Assembly: GCF_014841105.1 (NCBI RefSeq)
Contig: NZ_JACYWE010000009.1
Span: 1-64,000, forward strand
Direction of reading: 5' to 3'
Length of the DNA stretch: 64,000 nt
Source: Lolliginicoccus lacisalsi
Lineage (GTDB): Bacteria > Actinomycetota > Actinomycetes > Mycobacteriales > Mycobacteriaceae
The notes under the pieces were generated by a model. The model searched no databases. It saw only the letters and a list, made by a program, of their open reading frames with translations, and was not told the DNA's origin. The first letter of the stretch is position 1. The number at the start of each line of letters is the position of its first letter. A program made the position numbers and the translations under genes. Below are positions 17,228 to 30,953 of this stretch, in pieces.

Positions 17228-18181
17228 ATGGCAGAAGTTCTTGTGCTCGTCGAGCATGCCGAGGGCGCAATCAAGAAGCTCACCACTGAGATGCTGACCG
17301 CTGCCCGCAACCTGGGCGAGCCGTCCGCAGTGGTCACCGGTGCCCCCGGCACCGCGGCCGCACTCGCCGACAGCCTCAAGGAGGCTGGCGCCGAGAAGAT
17401 CTACGTGGCCGAGTCCGACACGTTCGACAACTACCTCATCACGCCCATGGTGGACGTGCTTGCCGAGCTGTTCGAGCAGGCCGATCCGGCAGCGGTCATC
17501 ACCGGTGCCACCACCGAGGGCAAGGAGATCAGCGGGCGCCTCGCAGCGCGCCTTGGCCTGGGCCTGCTTTCGGACGTCGTCGCGGTCAACAGCGATGGCT
17601 CCGCCGTCCATTCCATCTTCGGTGGCGCGTTCACCGTTGATGCGAAGACCAACGGCACCCCGATCATCAGCATCCGTCCCGGCGCCGTCGAGGCGGAGCC
17701 GCAGGCCGGCGCTGGCGAGCAGGTGACCGTCGAGGTCAGCGAGCCCGATGAGAGCGCGGTCAAGATCACCTCGCGCGATCCGGTCGTCGCCGGCGATCGC
17801 CCCGAGCTCGCGGAGGCAAGCGTTGTTGTCTCCGGTGGCCGTGGCGTCGGCAGCGCCGACAAGTTCCACGTGGTCGAGGAGCTCGCCGCCTCGCTCGGCG
17901 GCGCCGTCGGTGCCTCGCGCGCCGCAGTCGACTCCGGCTACTACCCGGGCCAGTTCCAGGTGGGCCAGACCGGCAAGACCGTCTCCCCGAACCTCTACAT
18001 CGCCCTCGGCATCTCCGGTGCCATCCAGCACCGCGCGGGCATGCAGACCTCGAAGACGATCATCGCCGTCAACAAGGACGAGGAAGCACCGATCTTCGAG
18101 ATCGCCGACTACGGCATCATCGGTGACCTCTTCGACGTGGCTCCGCAGCTGACCGAGGCCGTCAAGAAGCGCAAGGGCTGA
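17228..18181 (+). CDS. etfA: Electron transfer flavoprotein alpha subunit
   Basis: Alpha subunit (317 residues) of ETF. The C-terminal FAD domain is complete, with [35 protein letters not shown] and a final [22 protein letters not shown]. The ribosome site AGGAG lies before ATG 17228. A strong terminator follows at 18208-18245. As in mycobacteria (fixA-fixB), the next genes downstream are acyltransferases and iscS. Confidence 0.95.
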   Translation: MAEVLVLVEHAEGAIKKLTTEMLTAARNLGEPSAVVTGAPGTAAALADSLKEAGAEKIYVAESDTFDNYLITPMVDVLAELFEQADPAAVITGATTEGKEISGRLAARLGLGLLSDVVAVNSDGSAVHSIFGGAFTVDAKTNGTPIISIRPGAVEAEPQAGAGEQVTVEVSEPDESAVKITSRDPVVAGDRPELAEASVVVSGGRGVGSADKFHVVEELAASLGGAVGASRAAVDSGYYPGQFQVGQTGKTVSPNLYIALGISGAIQHRAGMQTSKTIIAVNKDEEAPIFEIADYGIIGDLFDVAPQLTEAVKKRKG

Positions 18182-18207
18182 TCCCAGCACCGCGCACGAA
18201 CGGCCTA

Positions 18208-18245
18208 GCGGCCCCCGCAGGGATGCAAGTCCCAGCGGGGGCCGC
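18208..18245 (+). terminator. Terminator hairpin after etfBA
   Basis: GCGGCCCCCGC pairs perfectly with GCGGGGGCCGC (11 bp). The loop itself can form a small stem, GGGA with TCCC. It lies 27 nt after the etfA stop codon, without a clear U-tract. Confidence 0.7.
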
Positions 18246-18421
18246 TCTCGTCGCGCGGGGCGATGCGCATCACAGCGCGCCCACCTGTTCGCGGCCCGTT
18301 CACCATGGCGTGGCCTGCTCCATGCGATCCGGTCAACACGGACAAAGAGTTAACCAGCCTGGCATGGCACCTTCACTCCCGTGATGCGCGCCCGCCGATC
18401 TGCGCCGGTAGACACCGAGGC

Positions 18422-19267
18422 ATGACCACTTCATCGGTGCTGATCCCGGCTCCCGCGGCGACAGCGAGCACACCGCGCTACTCCCTGCTGCTGTCCACGC
18501 GGCCGGACGACATCGAGGCCGCCCAGCGGCTCCGCCATGACGTGTTCCGGGCCGAGCCAGGCTTCAGCGACACCATCGGCGAGGACGGGCGCGACGCCGA
18601 CGAGTTCGACGCCCACTGCGACCACCTCCTCGTCCGCGACGAGCACACCGATCGCATCATCGGCTGCTACCGCATGCTGCCCTCCGCCACCGCGAGCAGC
18701 ATCGGCGGCTTCTACACCGCCACCGAGTTCGCGCTCGAGGGATTCGAGGAGATCCTCCCCAGCACCGTCGAGATGGGACGGGCCTGCGTGCACCCCGACC
18801 ACCGCAACGGCGCGGTCCTGAGCATCATGTGGTCCGGCATCCTGCGCTACCTCCAGCACACCGGCAACGAGTGGGTGCTCGGGTGCGTGAGCGTTCCGAC
18901 CCTCCCGGCCCCGGGCGATGTCCCCGGCGCCAACGTGCGAGCCGTGCGCGACCACGTGCTGGCCCGCCACCGCGCCCCCGGGCACATGATCGCGCGCCCC
19001 TACGAGCCGGTCGTCCTCGGCGGGGCCACCCTCGACGAGATTGCCCCGCCGGCGAAAGCGGACATCCCGCCGCTGCTGCGCGGCTACCTGCGCCTCGGAG
19101 CCTGGATCTGCGGCGAGCCAGCGCACGATCCCAGCTTCGGCGTCGCCGATTTTGTCACCGTCCTCGGAGTGCGCCACGCCAACGCCCGCTACCTCGCCAG
19201 GCTGGCCTCCGCCTCGGCCCCCGTCCCCGCGCCCACCGCCGCCCGGAATGGGTCGGAGGCACGATGA
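18422..19267 (+). CDS. GNAT-family N-acyltransferase, OlsB-like
   Basis: A 281-residue acyltransferase of the GNAT/autoinducer-synthase-like fold (OlsB family). The N-terminal [13 protein letters not shown], the central [20 protein letters not shown], and [14 protein letters not shown] are characteristic of L-ornithine N-acyltransferases that attach a 3-hydroxy fatty acid to ornithine. The stop codon overlaps the start of a PlsC-type acyltransferase (ATGA), which gives the olsB-olsA order of ornithine-lipid genes. The substrate is an inference; the mycobacterial counterpart Rv3027c is not well characterised. TAGACA just upstream of ATG 18422 may be a -10. Confidence 0.8.
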   Translation: MTTSSVLIPAPAATASTPRYSLLLSTRPDDIEAAQRLRHDVFRAEPGFSDTIGEDGRDADEFDAHCDHLLVRDEHTDRIIGCYRMLPSATASSIGGFYTATEFALEGFEEILPSTVEMGRACVHPDHRNGAVLSIMWSGILRYLQHTGNEWVLGCVSVPTLPAPGDVPGANVRAVRDHVLARHRAPGHMIARPYEPVVLGGATLDEIAPPAKADIPPLLRGYLRLGAWICGEPAHDPSFGVADFVTVLGVRHANARYLARLASASAPVPAPTAARNGSEAR

Positions 19268-20142
19268 CGAGCAGCACGCGCCACCACTGGTACCCGAGCA
19301 GCCCTTGCGGCTGCGGCTGCCTGCCCGCCGAGCGCGAGACCGTGCCCGCCCTCGTGGTTGCTCGCCGCTGTGCCCGGCTCGCTCTCGCGCTGGCCTCGGC
19401 TCCCGTGCTGCTCGGCGCGCGCCCTTGCCTGCCACAGAGCGTCAAGGGGGAGAGGCAGCGCACGTTCTTCCGGCAACTGCTCGGCGCGCTCGGCATCACG
19501 GTGCGTGTCCACGATCGCCGTGGCGGGCTCGAGGAGGGTCGCGCGCAGGGCCTGATCGTGTCCAATCATATCTCGTGGCTCGACCCGCTGGTGATCTCCA
19601 CCACTGTCTCGGCCTCGTTCGTCGCGCGAGCCGATCTCGTCGAATGGCCGATCGTGGGATCGCTGGCACGGTGGGCCCGCACCATCCCGGTCCGCCGGGA
19701 ATCGCTGCGCGACCTGCCCCGGGCGCTCGATCTCGTGACGGAGCGGCTGCGCCGTGGCGAGCGCGTAGCCGTCTTCCCCGAGGGCACCACGTGGTGCGGC
19801 CGATCCTGGGGCCGGCTGCGCCCCGCCTTCTTCCAGTCCGCGCTCGACGCGGGCGCATGGGTGCATCCCGTGCACGTGCGCTACCTCACCCAGGACGGCG
19901 AGGTCACCACCGTACCGAGCTTCGTCGGCGACGACGGCCTTGCCGCATCGATCGGGCGGGTGCTCAGCCAGCGCTCCCTCGTGGTGGAGCTCACGCTGCT
20001 CGCGCCCGAGCTCGCGGTGGGCGATCGGAAGCTGCTCGCGCAGCGGTGCGATCGCAGCCTCCGCAGCGCCGAGCACAGCGCCGAGCGCGAGGCTGGCCTG
20101 CGGCTGATGGCGGTTGGCCACACCGAGCGCACGGCGGCCTGA
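19264..20142 (+). CDS. 1-acylglycerol-3-phosphate acyltransferase-like, OlsA-like
   Basis: A 292-residue PlsC-family O-acyltransferase. Motif I is NHISWLD (NHx4D) and motif III is FPEGTT. The hydrophobic stretch [14 protein letters not shown] before the domain can anchor it to the membrane. The ATG overlaps the OlsB-like stop codon, so the two should be made together. Such a pair would convert ornithine to lyso-ornithine lipid and then to ornithine lipid; phosphatidic acid synthesis is the alternative. It corresponds to Rv3026c by order. Confidence 0.85.
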   Translation: MTSSTRHHWYPSSPCGCGCLPAERETVPALVVARRCARLALALASAPVLLGARPCLPQSVKGERQRTFFRQLLGALGITVRVHDRRGGLEEGRAQGLIVSNHISWLDPLVISTTVSASFVARADLVEWPIVGSLARWARTIPVRRESLRDLPRALDLVTERLRRGERVAVFPEGTTWCGRSWGRLRPAFFQSALDAGAWVHPVHVRYLTQDGEVTTVPSFVGDDGLAASIGRVLSQRSLVVELTLLAPELAVGDRKLLAQRCDRSLRSAEHSAEREAGLRLMAVGHTERTAA

Positions 20143-20207
20143 GGCCCACCCCCGGGGCGCTCGCGTTTGGTGGCCGGGCGCGGGTGGCGTCTATCCTGGC
20201 AGGTGCC

Positions 20208-21413
20208 ATGAACCATCCCGTGTATCTCGATCATGCCGCTGCCACGCCGATGCGTCCCGCGGCGATCGACGCGATGGCCAAGGGATTCGCCGTCACCGGG
20301 AACGCCGCATCGGTGCATCGGTCAGGGCGCGTGGCCCGCCGCTTGGTGGAGGAATCCCGCGAGGCCATCGCCGGGGCCCTCGGTGCCCGCCCATCCGAGG
20401 TGATCTTCACCGCTGGCGGCACCGAGAGCGACAACCTCGCGATCAAGGGGTTGTTCTGGGCCCGCCGGGCCGAGGATCCGCGCCGAAGGCGAGTGCTGAT
20501 CGGCAGCACCGAGCATCATGCGGTCCTCGATGCGGCGCAGTGGCTCGTCGAGCAGCAGGGCGCCGAGATCACCTGGATACCCGTCACGAGCACGGGGATC
20601 ATCACGCCCGGGGCGCTGCGCGAGGCCATCGGTAATGATGCCTCGAGCGTCGCGCTGATCTCGATCATGTGGGCCAACAACGAGGTTGGCTCGATCAATC
20701 CCATGCCCGAGCTCGCCGCGGTCGCCGCGGAAGCTGGCCTGCCGATGCACAGCGATGCGGTGCAGGCCGCGGGCTCGCTGCGCTGCGACTTCGCCGCGAG
20801 TGGCCTCGCTGCGCTCACCCTGACCGCCCACAAGCTTGGTGGCCCCCACGGCGCCGGGGCGCTGTTGCTGCGCCGCGACGTGGCCTGCCAGCCACTGCAG
20901 CACGGCGGCGGGCACGAGCGCGATGTGCGGTCCGGCACCCCCGATGTCGCGGCCGTCCTGGGCATGGCTGCGACGCTTGAGCAAGTGGCGGACGAGCGGT
21001 CGGCCGAGCATGCCCGGCTCGCGGCACTGCGTGACCGGCTGCGAGAGGGCATCATGGGCATCGATCCCACCGCGATCATCAATGGGCCCACCAGCCACGA
21101 CGCCGCTCTGCCCACCATCCTGAACGCGACATTCCCAGGATGCGAGGGTGATTCGCTGCTCATGCTGATGGACGCGCACGGCGTGGAATGCTCCACCGGC
21201 TCCGCCTGCACCGCCGGGGTGGCGCGGGCCAGCCATGTCCTGGTAGCGATGGGCATGGACGCGCGGATCGCGCGCGGCACCTTGCGCTTCTCGCTCGGGC
21301 ACCCTTCATCGGTGGCCGATGTCGATCGAGCCCTCGAGGTGCTGCCGCAGGCCGTGGAAAGAGCCCGGATGGCAGGGCTTGCCAGCACGGCGACAGCGGA
21401 AAGGACGAAGTGA
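20208..21413 (+). CDS. iscS: Cysteine desulfurase
   Basis: PLP enzyme (401 residues) that takes sulfur from cysteine as a persulfide. The N-terminus [13 protein letters not shown], the PLP lysine Lys209 in [11 protein letters not shown] and the persulfide Cys334 in STGSACTAG are all present, so it should be active. The class is IscS/NifS type. It overlaps mnmA by one nucleotide (TGATG), linking it to 2-thiouridine formation in tRNA, as in Rv3025c-Rv3024c. TATCCT lies just before the ATG, so the mRNA may start close to the codon. Confidence 0.95.
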   Translation: MNHPVYLDHAAATPMRPAAIDAMAKGFAVTGNAASVHRSGRVARRLVEESREAIAGALGARPSEVIFTAGGTESDNLAIKGLFWARRAEDPRRRRVLIGSTEHHAVLDAAQWLVEQQGAEITWIPVTSTGIITPGALREAIGNDASSVALISIMWANNEVGSINPMPELAAVAAEAGLPMHSDAVQAAGSLRCDFAASGLAALTLTAHKLGGPHGAGALLLRRDVACQPLQHGGGHERDVRSGTPDVAAVLGMAATLEQVADERSAEHARLAALRDRLREGIMGIDPTAIINGPTSHDAALPTILNATFPGCEGDSLLMLMDAHGVECSTGSACTAGVARASHVLVAMGMDARIARGTLRFSLGHPSSVADVDRALEVLPQAVERARMAGLASTATAERTK

Positions 21414-22545
21414 TGCGTGTACTCGCGGCAATGAGCGGAGGCGTCGACTCGGCGGTGGCCGCGGCCCGGGCCGTCGCGGCCGGCCATGACGTGGTGGGCG
21501 TGCACCTCGCCCTGTCCACCGCGCCGGGCGCGCTACGAACAGGCTCCCGGGGCTGCTGCTCCCGGGAGGACGCGGGCGATGCCCGTCGCGCCGCCGATGT
21601 GCTCGGCATCCCGTTCTACGTGTGGGACTTCGCCGAGCGGTTCAAGGAAGACGTCATCGACGACTTCGTCGAGTCCTACGCGGCGGGCGAGACCCCGAAC
21701 CCGTGCCTGCGCTGCAACGAGCGCATCAAGTTCTCGGCCCTCGCGGAGCGCGCTCTCGCGCTCGGCTTCGACGCCGTGGTCACCGGCCACTACGCCCGCC
21801 TCGAGGACGGCGTGCTGAGGCGCGCGGTCGACAACGACAAGGACCAGTCCTACGTGCTGGCCGTGCTCACCGCGCAGCAGCTCGCGCGCGCGATGTTCCC
21901 GATCGGTGATACTCCCAAGCCGGAGATCCGCGCGGAGGCGGAGCGCCTTGCTCTTGCTGTGGCGAGCAAGCCCGATAGCCACGACATCTGCTTCATCCCG
22001 TCCGGCAACACGCAGGCGTTCCTCGGAGCACGCATCGGCGTGCGGCCGGGCAAGGTCGTCGACGCCGAGACGGGCACCGAGCTCGGTGACCATGATGGGG
22101 TGCACGGCTTCACGATCGGGCAGCGCAAGGGACTGGGCCTGCCCGGGCCCGCGCCCGATGGCCGGCCCCGATACGTCACGGCTATCGACCCGGGAACGGC
22201 CACCGTCACCGTGGGCGCGGCGGAGTCGCTTGACGTGTGGACGATCGATGCCCGGGGCGCCGTGTGGACCTCCGGGACCACCCCGAGCGGCCCCGTGCGC
22301 TGCCAGGTGCAGGTGCGGGCGCACGGTGGCATCGCCACGGCCATTGCCGAGCCGGTCGAGGACGCGGCCGGGGAGCCCGGATTGCGGGTACACCTGCTCG
22401 AGCCGCTGACCGGGGTCGCGCGAGGGCAGGCGGCCGTGCTCTACCAGCCCGATGAGCGCGGCGACATCGTGCTCGGCAGCGGCACCATCAGCGCGACGAG
22501 CCCGCATCGGCACACCGTGGACGAGGCAGCGCCGGTGGCCAGCCG

Positions 22546-22549
<4 letters not shown>
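21413..22549 (+). CDS. mnmA: tRNA-specific 2-thiouridylase
   Basis: Thiolates U34 of Lys, Glu and Gln tRNAs, using persulfide sulfur and ATP. The protein has 378 residues. The PP-loop SGGVDS is at the N-terminus, the first catalytic Cys in [12 protein letters not shown] and the second in [11 protein letters not shown]. The C-terminal part ([13 protein letters not shown]) is the beta-barrel with conserved GQRKGL. The start overlaps iscS and its stop overlaps the MetE-like pseudogene start (ATGA). Confidence 0.95.
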
Positions 22550-26341
<3,792 letters not shown>

Positions 26342-26383
26342 CTTCTCCACGATGACGGGAGCGTGGCTGCGGGAGGAAGCTGG

Positions 26384-26887
26384 ATGGTGAACTCGGCTAG
26401 TGATCGGCTCAAGCTGGAGAAGCGCGCGCTCGGGCCGGGCGATGCGGCGATCCTCGTCGAAGCCACGCTCATCAACCTCAACTGGAACGAACCGCGGTTC
26501 TCTCGAAACGAAGTCCTGGCGAAACCCGAATTCGCCCACTACGCCGCAGTGGCGCCGGAACGGGGTGACTTTGGGATCGTTGCCGTGGAAGGCACCCGTT
26601 GGGTCGGTGCGGTGTGGGTGGTGTTCCTGCCGCCGGAGGATCCCGGCTACGGATTCGTGGACCCCCAGATCGGCGAGTTGAGCGTGTGCGTGAAGGAAGC
26701 AGCGCGTGGCGCGGGGCTGGGCCGAGAACTCATCACCGATGCCATTGCGATCGCCCGCAATCGAGGACAGCGCGGTCTCAGTTTGAGCGTGGAGGACGGC
26801 AACCCAGCACGAAGCTTGTACGAGCGCTTGGGCTTTATGGATGCAGGTGGGGAGGCGCTGCCCGGAACAATGGTGCTGGAGCTATGA
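26384..26887 (+). CDS. GNAT-family N-acetyltransferase
   Basis: A second GNAT, 167 residues. The acetyl-CoA loop is KEAARGAGLGRELI, followed by LSVEDGNPARSLYERLGF. ATG 26384 follows GGAGGAAG at a good distance; GTG 26363 upstream is possible but less well placed. The N-terminal region has an unusual segment, LINLNWNEPRFSRNEV, that may contact the substrate. The acceptor is unknown. The two GNATs are not obviously recent duplicates of each other. Confidence 0.8.
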   Translation: MVNSASDRLKLEKRALGPGDAAILVEATLINLNWNEPRFSRNEVLAKPEFAHYAAVAPERGDFGIVAVEGTRWVGAVWVVFLPPEDPGYGFVDPQIGELSVCVKEAARGAGLGRELITDAIAIARNRGQRGLSLSVEDGNPARSLYERLGFMDAGGEALPGTMVLEL

Positions 26888-26956
26888 CACCACAGCGCCC
26901 CGGCCTGATATCCGATGTGATGGGAACGATGTGCTCATCGGGTACCAGCGAGCGCC

Positions 26957-27607
26957 CTACAGCAGGACGGTGCCGATGATGCCGGCGAGATAGCCGAGCC
27001 GCGCTACCTCCGAGGGCCGGAAGTCAGGCCCGCCAGGCCGCCCCAGGACCAAGGCCATGTCCTTCTGCCCCAGGGGCGCGGCGGCAAGCGAGGTGGCCAT
27101 GTCCTTCCAGAGCTGGGGCACCCAGTCAGCTTCGGCATCGAGCATGACGGGCTTGCGCAGCGGCATCCACGGCAACTCGGCCGCGCGGGATTCGGGGGAG
27201 CCCGAGCTCGCGGCCACCCGGTAGGCGCCATGAGGGCCGAGCGCCACCACGGTGGCCCAGCCGACGCGCAGCACCCGCGGGGCTCCATCGACGAGCACCT
27301 GGATGCGGTCGGTGGACGCGACCGCCACCTGGTCGATCAGCTCGAGCTCCCGGTGGGTGTCGAGCACATCGGCATAGGGCCGGATCGAATCGACCCGCAC
27401 ATCCTCGAGCTGCTCGGCCGCGGTGATCAGCGTGTCAGGCAGCGATCCTGGCGCCATTTCGACCACCAGATCGTCAACGGCAAAGCCCGTGGAGCGCTCC
27501 ACCACGTCGAGGGAGATGATGTCGGCGCCGACGGAGCCGAGCGCGAGGGCGAGGGAGCCCAGGCTGCCGGGGCGGTCGGGGAGTTGCACCCGCAGCAAAT
27601 ACGACAT
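26957..27607 (-). CDS. ACT-domain amino-acid-binding protein (Rv3013-like)
   Basis: A 216-residue protein with an N-terminal ACT domain (MSYLLRVQLPDRPGSLGSLA), probably binding an amino acid, and a C-terminal part with no clear catalytic motif. The length and position match the conserved M. tuberculosis protein Rv3013. ATG 27607 follows AAAGGGGA. It is transcribed away from gatC, with a 414-nt intergenic region between. The ligand is unknown. Confidence 0.8.
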   Translation of the reverse strand: MSYLLRVQLPDRPGSLGSLALALGSVGADIISLDVVERSTGFAVDDLVVEMAPGSLPDTLITAAEQLEDVRVDSIRPYADVLDTHRELELIDQVAVASTDRIQVLVDGAPRVLRVGWATVVALGPHGAYRVAASSGSPESRAAELPWMPLRKPVMLDAEADWVPQLWKDMATSLAAAPLGQKDMALVLGRPGGPDFRPSEVARLGYLAGIIGTVLL

Positions 27608-28021
27608 GAGTCCCCTTTCGCGCCTTGTGTTCACCTGTTCACCATGCCCGCCAGCTCGCTCGGCTGGCATGGCCTGCCTCACACCATCCTCGCACGCCAA
27701 CCTAACCGCAACATCTGACAAGTCCGCCATCAGCAAACGTGACACGACGTTCACACGGCGCCAAAACGCGGCAATCTGGGCCGGCGACACTGGCTGACAT
27801 GGCCATCCAGTCCACGCATCCCAGGCTCGCCGCGAGCCCGGCGGCCCCACGCTGTGCGTCACGATCGTGATGGTGTACGCGGTGCTGCCCCGCTGGGCCC
27901 GTGGCTCCGCGCGCGGCGCCGGTGACCGTTGCCCCGCCCCGCGCCGGCATGGGCGTGCCGTGCTGATCCGGCTAGGCTAGTCGGGTCCGAACCGTGATCC
28001 CACTGGAAAGGGGCCCGTGCA
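27608..28021. promoter_or_regulatory. Divergent region between ACT gene and gatC
   Basis: No gene is supported in this 414-nt stretch. It contains a perfect 12-bp palindrome TCACGATCGTGA at 27859-27870 and a direct repeat GTTCACC near 27629-27642. TAGGCT at 27973-27978 is a likely -10 for gatC. GGAAAGGGG at 28005-28013 is the gatC ribosome site. Confidence 0.55.
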
Positions 28022-28330
28022 GTGCCTGACATGCCTGCAATCTCCCGCGACGAGGTGGCACACCTCGCGCGGTTGTCCAGGCTCGCGCTGTCCGATGCCG
28101 AGCTCGATGAGTTCGCCGGCCAGCTCGATGCGATCCTCGGCCATGTGAAGGCCGTGACCGAGGTCGCCGCCGATGACGTGCCCGCTACCGCTCATCCGGC
28201 GGCGACGGCGAATGTCTGGCGGGAGGACGTCATCGAGCCTGGGCTCACCGTTCAGCAGGCGCTCTCGGGCGCGCCCGAGGCCGACGGGGATCGCTTCGCC
28301 GTTCCGCAGATCCTCGGGGAGGAGCAGTGA
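28022..28330 (+). CDS. gatC: Asp/Glu-tRNA(Asn/Gln) amidotransferase subunit C
   Basis: Small subunit (102 residues) of GatCAB, which stabilises the A-B complex. The N-terminus [19 protein letters not shown] is highly conserved and RFAVPQIL near the end is typical. The ribosome site GGAAAGGGG lies 8 nt before GTG 28022 but 17 nt before ATG 28031, so I use GTG 28022. The start of gatA overlaps its stop. Confidence 0.93.
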   Translation: MPDMPAISRDEVAHLARLSRLALSDAELDEFAGQLDAILGHVKAVTEVAADDVPATAHPAATANVWREDVIEPGLTVQQALSGAPEADGDRFAVPQILGEEQ

Positions 28331-29808
28331 GCGACCTGACGCGGCTGAGTGCCGCTGATCTTGCCTCCCGCATCCATGCCCGCGAGGTCTCGGCGGTGGA
28401 GGCCACCGAGGCGCACCTCGAGCAGATCCGCGCGGTCGATGGCACCTACAACGCATTCCTCCACGTCGGTGACGAGGCGGCGCTCGACGCGGCCCGCGAT
28501 GTCGATGTGGCGCTGGCCAACGGGGAGGCCCCGGCATCCCCGCTCGCGGGCGTGCCCCTTGCCCTCAAGGATGTGTTCGCCACCGCGGACATGCCGACGA
28601 CCTGTGCCTCGCGGATGCTGGAGGGCTGGGTGCCGCCCTACGACGCGACCGTGACCGCGCGGCTGCGGGCGGCGGGCATCCCGATCCTCGGCAAGACGAA
28701 CATGGACGAGTTCGCGATGGGATCCTCCACCGAGAACTCCGCCTACGGCCCGACGCTGAACCCGTGGGGCGAGAACCGCATCCCGGGCGGCTCGGGCGGC
28801 GGTTCCGCCGCGGCGCTCGCCGCGTTCGAGGCGCCCCTGGCCATCGGCACCGATACGGGAGGCTCGATCCGCCAGCCCGCCGCGATGACCGCCACCGTTG
28901 GCGTCAAGCCGACCTATGGCACGGTCTCCCGCTTCGGCCTCGTGGCGTGCGCGTCCTCGCTGGACCAGGGTGGCCCGTGCGGCCGCACGGTGCTCGACAC
29001 CGCGATGCTGCACGAAGTGATCGCCGGTCATGATCCGCGAGATTCGACGTCCATCGACACCCCCGTGCGTCCTGTGGTGCGAGCCGCCCGCGAGGGCGCG
29101 GCGGGCAGCCTGAAGGGCGTGCGCGTCGGGGTGGTCAAGGAGCTGCACTCCGGCTCCTACCAGGATGGCGTGCTGAGCACCTTCGACGCCGCGGTCGAGA
29201 CGCTCCGCGGGCTCGGCGCCGAGGTCATCGAGGTTTCCTGCCCGCACTTCACCTACGCGCTCGCCGCGTACTACCTGATCCTGCCCAGCGAGGTGTCGTC
29301 GAACCTCGCGCGCTTCGATGCGATGCGCTACGGCTTGCGGGTCGACAATGACGGCACCAAGAGCGCCGAGCAGATCATGGCCGAGACGCGAGCCGCGGGC
29401 TTCGGCGCGGAGGTCAAGCGCCGCGTCATGATCGGCACCTACGCGTTGTCGGCGGGCTACTACGACGCCTACTACGGGCAGGCACTGAAGGTCCGCACGC
29501 TCATCGCGCAGGACTTCGCCAAGGCGTACGAGACCGTTGATGTGCTCGTGGCGCCGACGAGCCCGTTCACGGCGTGGAAGCTTGGCGAGAAGGTCGACGA
29601 TCCAGTAGCGATGTACCTCTCCGACCTGTGCACCTTGCCGACCAACCTCGCGGGGCACTGCGCGATGTCGCTGCCCGCGGGCCTCGCTCCCGAGGACGGC
29701 CTGCCCGTCGGCCTGCAGATCATGGCCCCGGCGCTCGCCGACGAGCGGCTCTACCGGGTCGGTGCGGCGTACGAGGTGGCGCGCGGGGAGCATCCAGCGG
29801 CCGTGTGA
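28327..29808 (+). CDS. gatA: Asp/Glu-tRNA(Asn/Gln) amidotransferase subunit A
   Basis: Amidase subunit (493 residues), releasing ammonia from glutamine for transfer to misacylated Glu-tRNA(Gln). The Ser-cisSer-Lys triad is present: Lys81 in LALKDVF, the [10 protein letters not shown] loop and [11 protein letters not shown]. The start is GTG, overlapping the gatC stop (GTGA). gatB lies further on, after pfkA. Confidence 0.96.
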   Translation: MSDLTRLSAADLASRIHAREVSAVEATEAHLEQIRAVDGTYNAFLHVGDEAALDAARDVDVALANGEAPASPLAGVPLALKDVFATADMPTTCASRMLEGWVPPYDATVTARLRAAGIPILGKTNMDEFAMGSSTENSAYGPTLNPWGENRIPGGSGGGSAAALAAFEAPLAIGTDTGGSIRQPAAMTATVGVKPTYGTVSRFGLVACASSLDQGGPCGRTVLDTAMLHEVIAGHDPRDSTSIDTPVRPVVRAAREGAAGSLKGVRVGVVKELHSGSYQDGVLSTFDAAVETLRGLGAEVIEVSCPHFTYALAAYYLILPSEVSSNLARFDAMRYGLRVDNDGTKSAEQIMAETRAAGFGAEVKRRVMIGTYALSAGYYDAYYGQALKVRTLIAQDFAKAYETVDVLVAPTSPFTAWKLGEKVDDPVAMYLSDLCTLPTNLAGHCAMSLPAGLAPEDGLPVGLQIMAPALADERLYRVGAAYEVARGEHPAAV

Positions 29809-29848
29809 TGTGCCAGCAGCAGGATCCAACAAGACCGGAGGTGAGCCG

Positions 29849-30880
29849 ATGCGCATCGGAGTGCTGACAGGTGGCGGGGATTGCCCGGGCCTCAACGCGG
29901 TGATCCGCGCGGTAGTCCGGACCAGCGAGGTCCGCTACGGCTCCACAGTGGTCGGCTTCCGCGACGGCTGGAGGGGACTGCTCGAGGATCGCAAGCAGCG
30001 CCTCCGGTTCGATGAGCGCGTGGATCAGATCCTCGACCGCGGCGGCACCATCCTCGGTACCGCGCGGGTGAACCCGACGATCCTGCGGGAGGGCCTGGAC
30101 ACCATCAAGCAGACCCTCGACGACAATGGCATCGACGTGCTCATCCCCATCGGCGGGGAAGGCACCCTGACCGCCGCGCATTGGCTCGCCGAGTCGGGCG
30201 TGCCGGGGGTGGGGGTGCCCAAGACGATCGACAACGACATCGCCTGCACCGACTACACGTTCGGCTTCAACACTGCCCTCGCGATCGCCACCGAGGCGAT
30301 CGATCGGCTGCACACCACGGCGGAGTCCCACCAGCGGGTCATGCTGGTGGAAGTGATGGGGCGCCACGCGGGCTGGATCGCGCTGCACGCCGGGCTCGCT
30401 GGTGGTGCCCACCTCACGATCATCCCGGAGCAGCCGTTCGATGTCGATGAGGTGTGCCGCATGGTCAAGAGCCGTTTCCAGCGCGGTGACAGCCATTTCA
30501 TCTGCGTCGTCGCGGAGGGCGCGGCCCCGATGCCGGAGTCGATGACGCTGCGCGAGGGCGGCTTCGACGAGTTCGGCCACAAGCGCTTCACGGGCGTGGC
30601 CCAGCAGCTCGGTGCCGAGATCGAGAAGCGCATCGGCAAGGACGTGCGCACCACGGTGCTCGGCCACGTCCAGCGCGGCGGCACCCCCACCGCCTATGAC
30701 CGTGTACTCGCGACCAGGTTCGGCATCCACGCCGCCGATGCCGCCCACGCGGGCGAGCACGGGAAGATGGTGGCGCTCGACGGTACCGACGTCACGCTCG
30801 TGGCGCTCGCCGATGCGGTCGATCACCTCAAGACCGTTCCCCAGGATCGATACGACGAGGCCGCGGCGTTTTTCGGCTGA
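29849..30880 (+). CDS. pfkA: 6-phosphofructokinase (ATP-dependent type)
   Basis: Phosphorylates fructose 6-phosphate in glycolysis. The 343 residues match actinobacterial PfkA. The nucleotide loop reads GGEGTL; the Gly at the E. coli Gly104 position favours ATP, where PPi-dependent enzymes have Asp. The active-site sequence [11 protein letters not shown] and the region [11 protein letters not shown] are intact. GGAGGT stands before ATG 29849. It sits between gatA and gatB, as in mycobacteria, though the functions are unrelated. Confidence 0.94.
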   Translation: MRIGVLTGGGDCPGLNAVIRAVVRTSEVRYGSTVVGFRDGWRGLLEDRKQRLRFDERVDQILDRGGTILGTARVNPTILREGLDTIKQTLDDNGIDVLIPIGGEGTLTAAHWLAESGVPGVGVPKTIDNDIACTDYTFGFNTALAIATEAIDRLHTTAESHQRVMLVEVMGRHAGWIALHAGLAGGAHLTIIPEQPFDVDEVCRMVKSRFQRGDSHFICVVAEGAAPMPESMTLREGGFDEFGHKRFTGVAQQLGAEIEKRIGKDVRTTVLGHVQRGGTPTAYDRVLATRFGIHAADAAHAGEHGKMVALDGTDVTLVALADAVDHLKTVPQDRYDEAAAFFG

Positions 30881-30953
30881 CCCCCCATGGCAAGATCATT
30901 CGCCCGGCCCGGATCGACCGGAGCGGGCCCGACAACGAATAGACTGACGAGAC

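Noticed and set aside
16352-18190. A 612-codon open frame opposite etfBA
   Set aside because: Antisense shadow of two clearly conserved genes.
29849-30880. PPi-dependent phosphofructokinase
   Set aside because: The loop reads GGEGTL with Gly where PPi enzymes have Asp.
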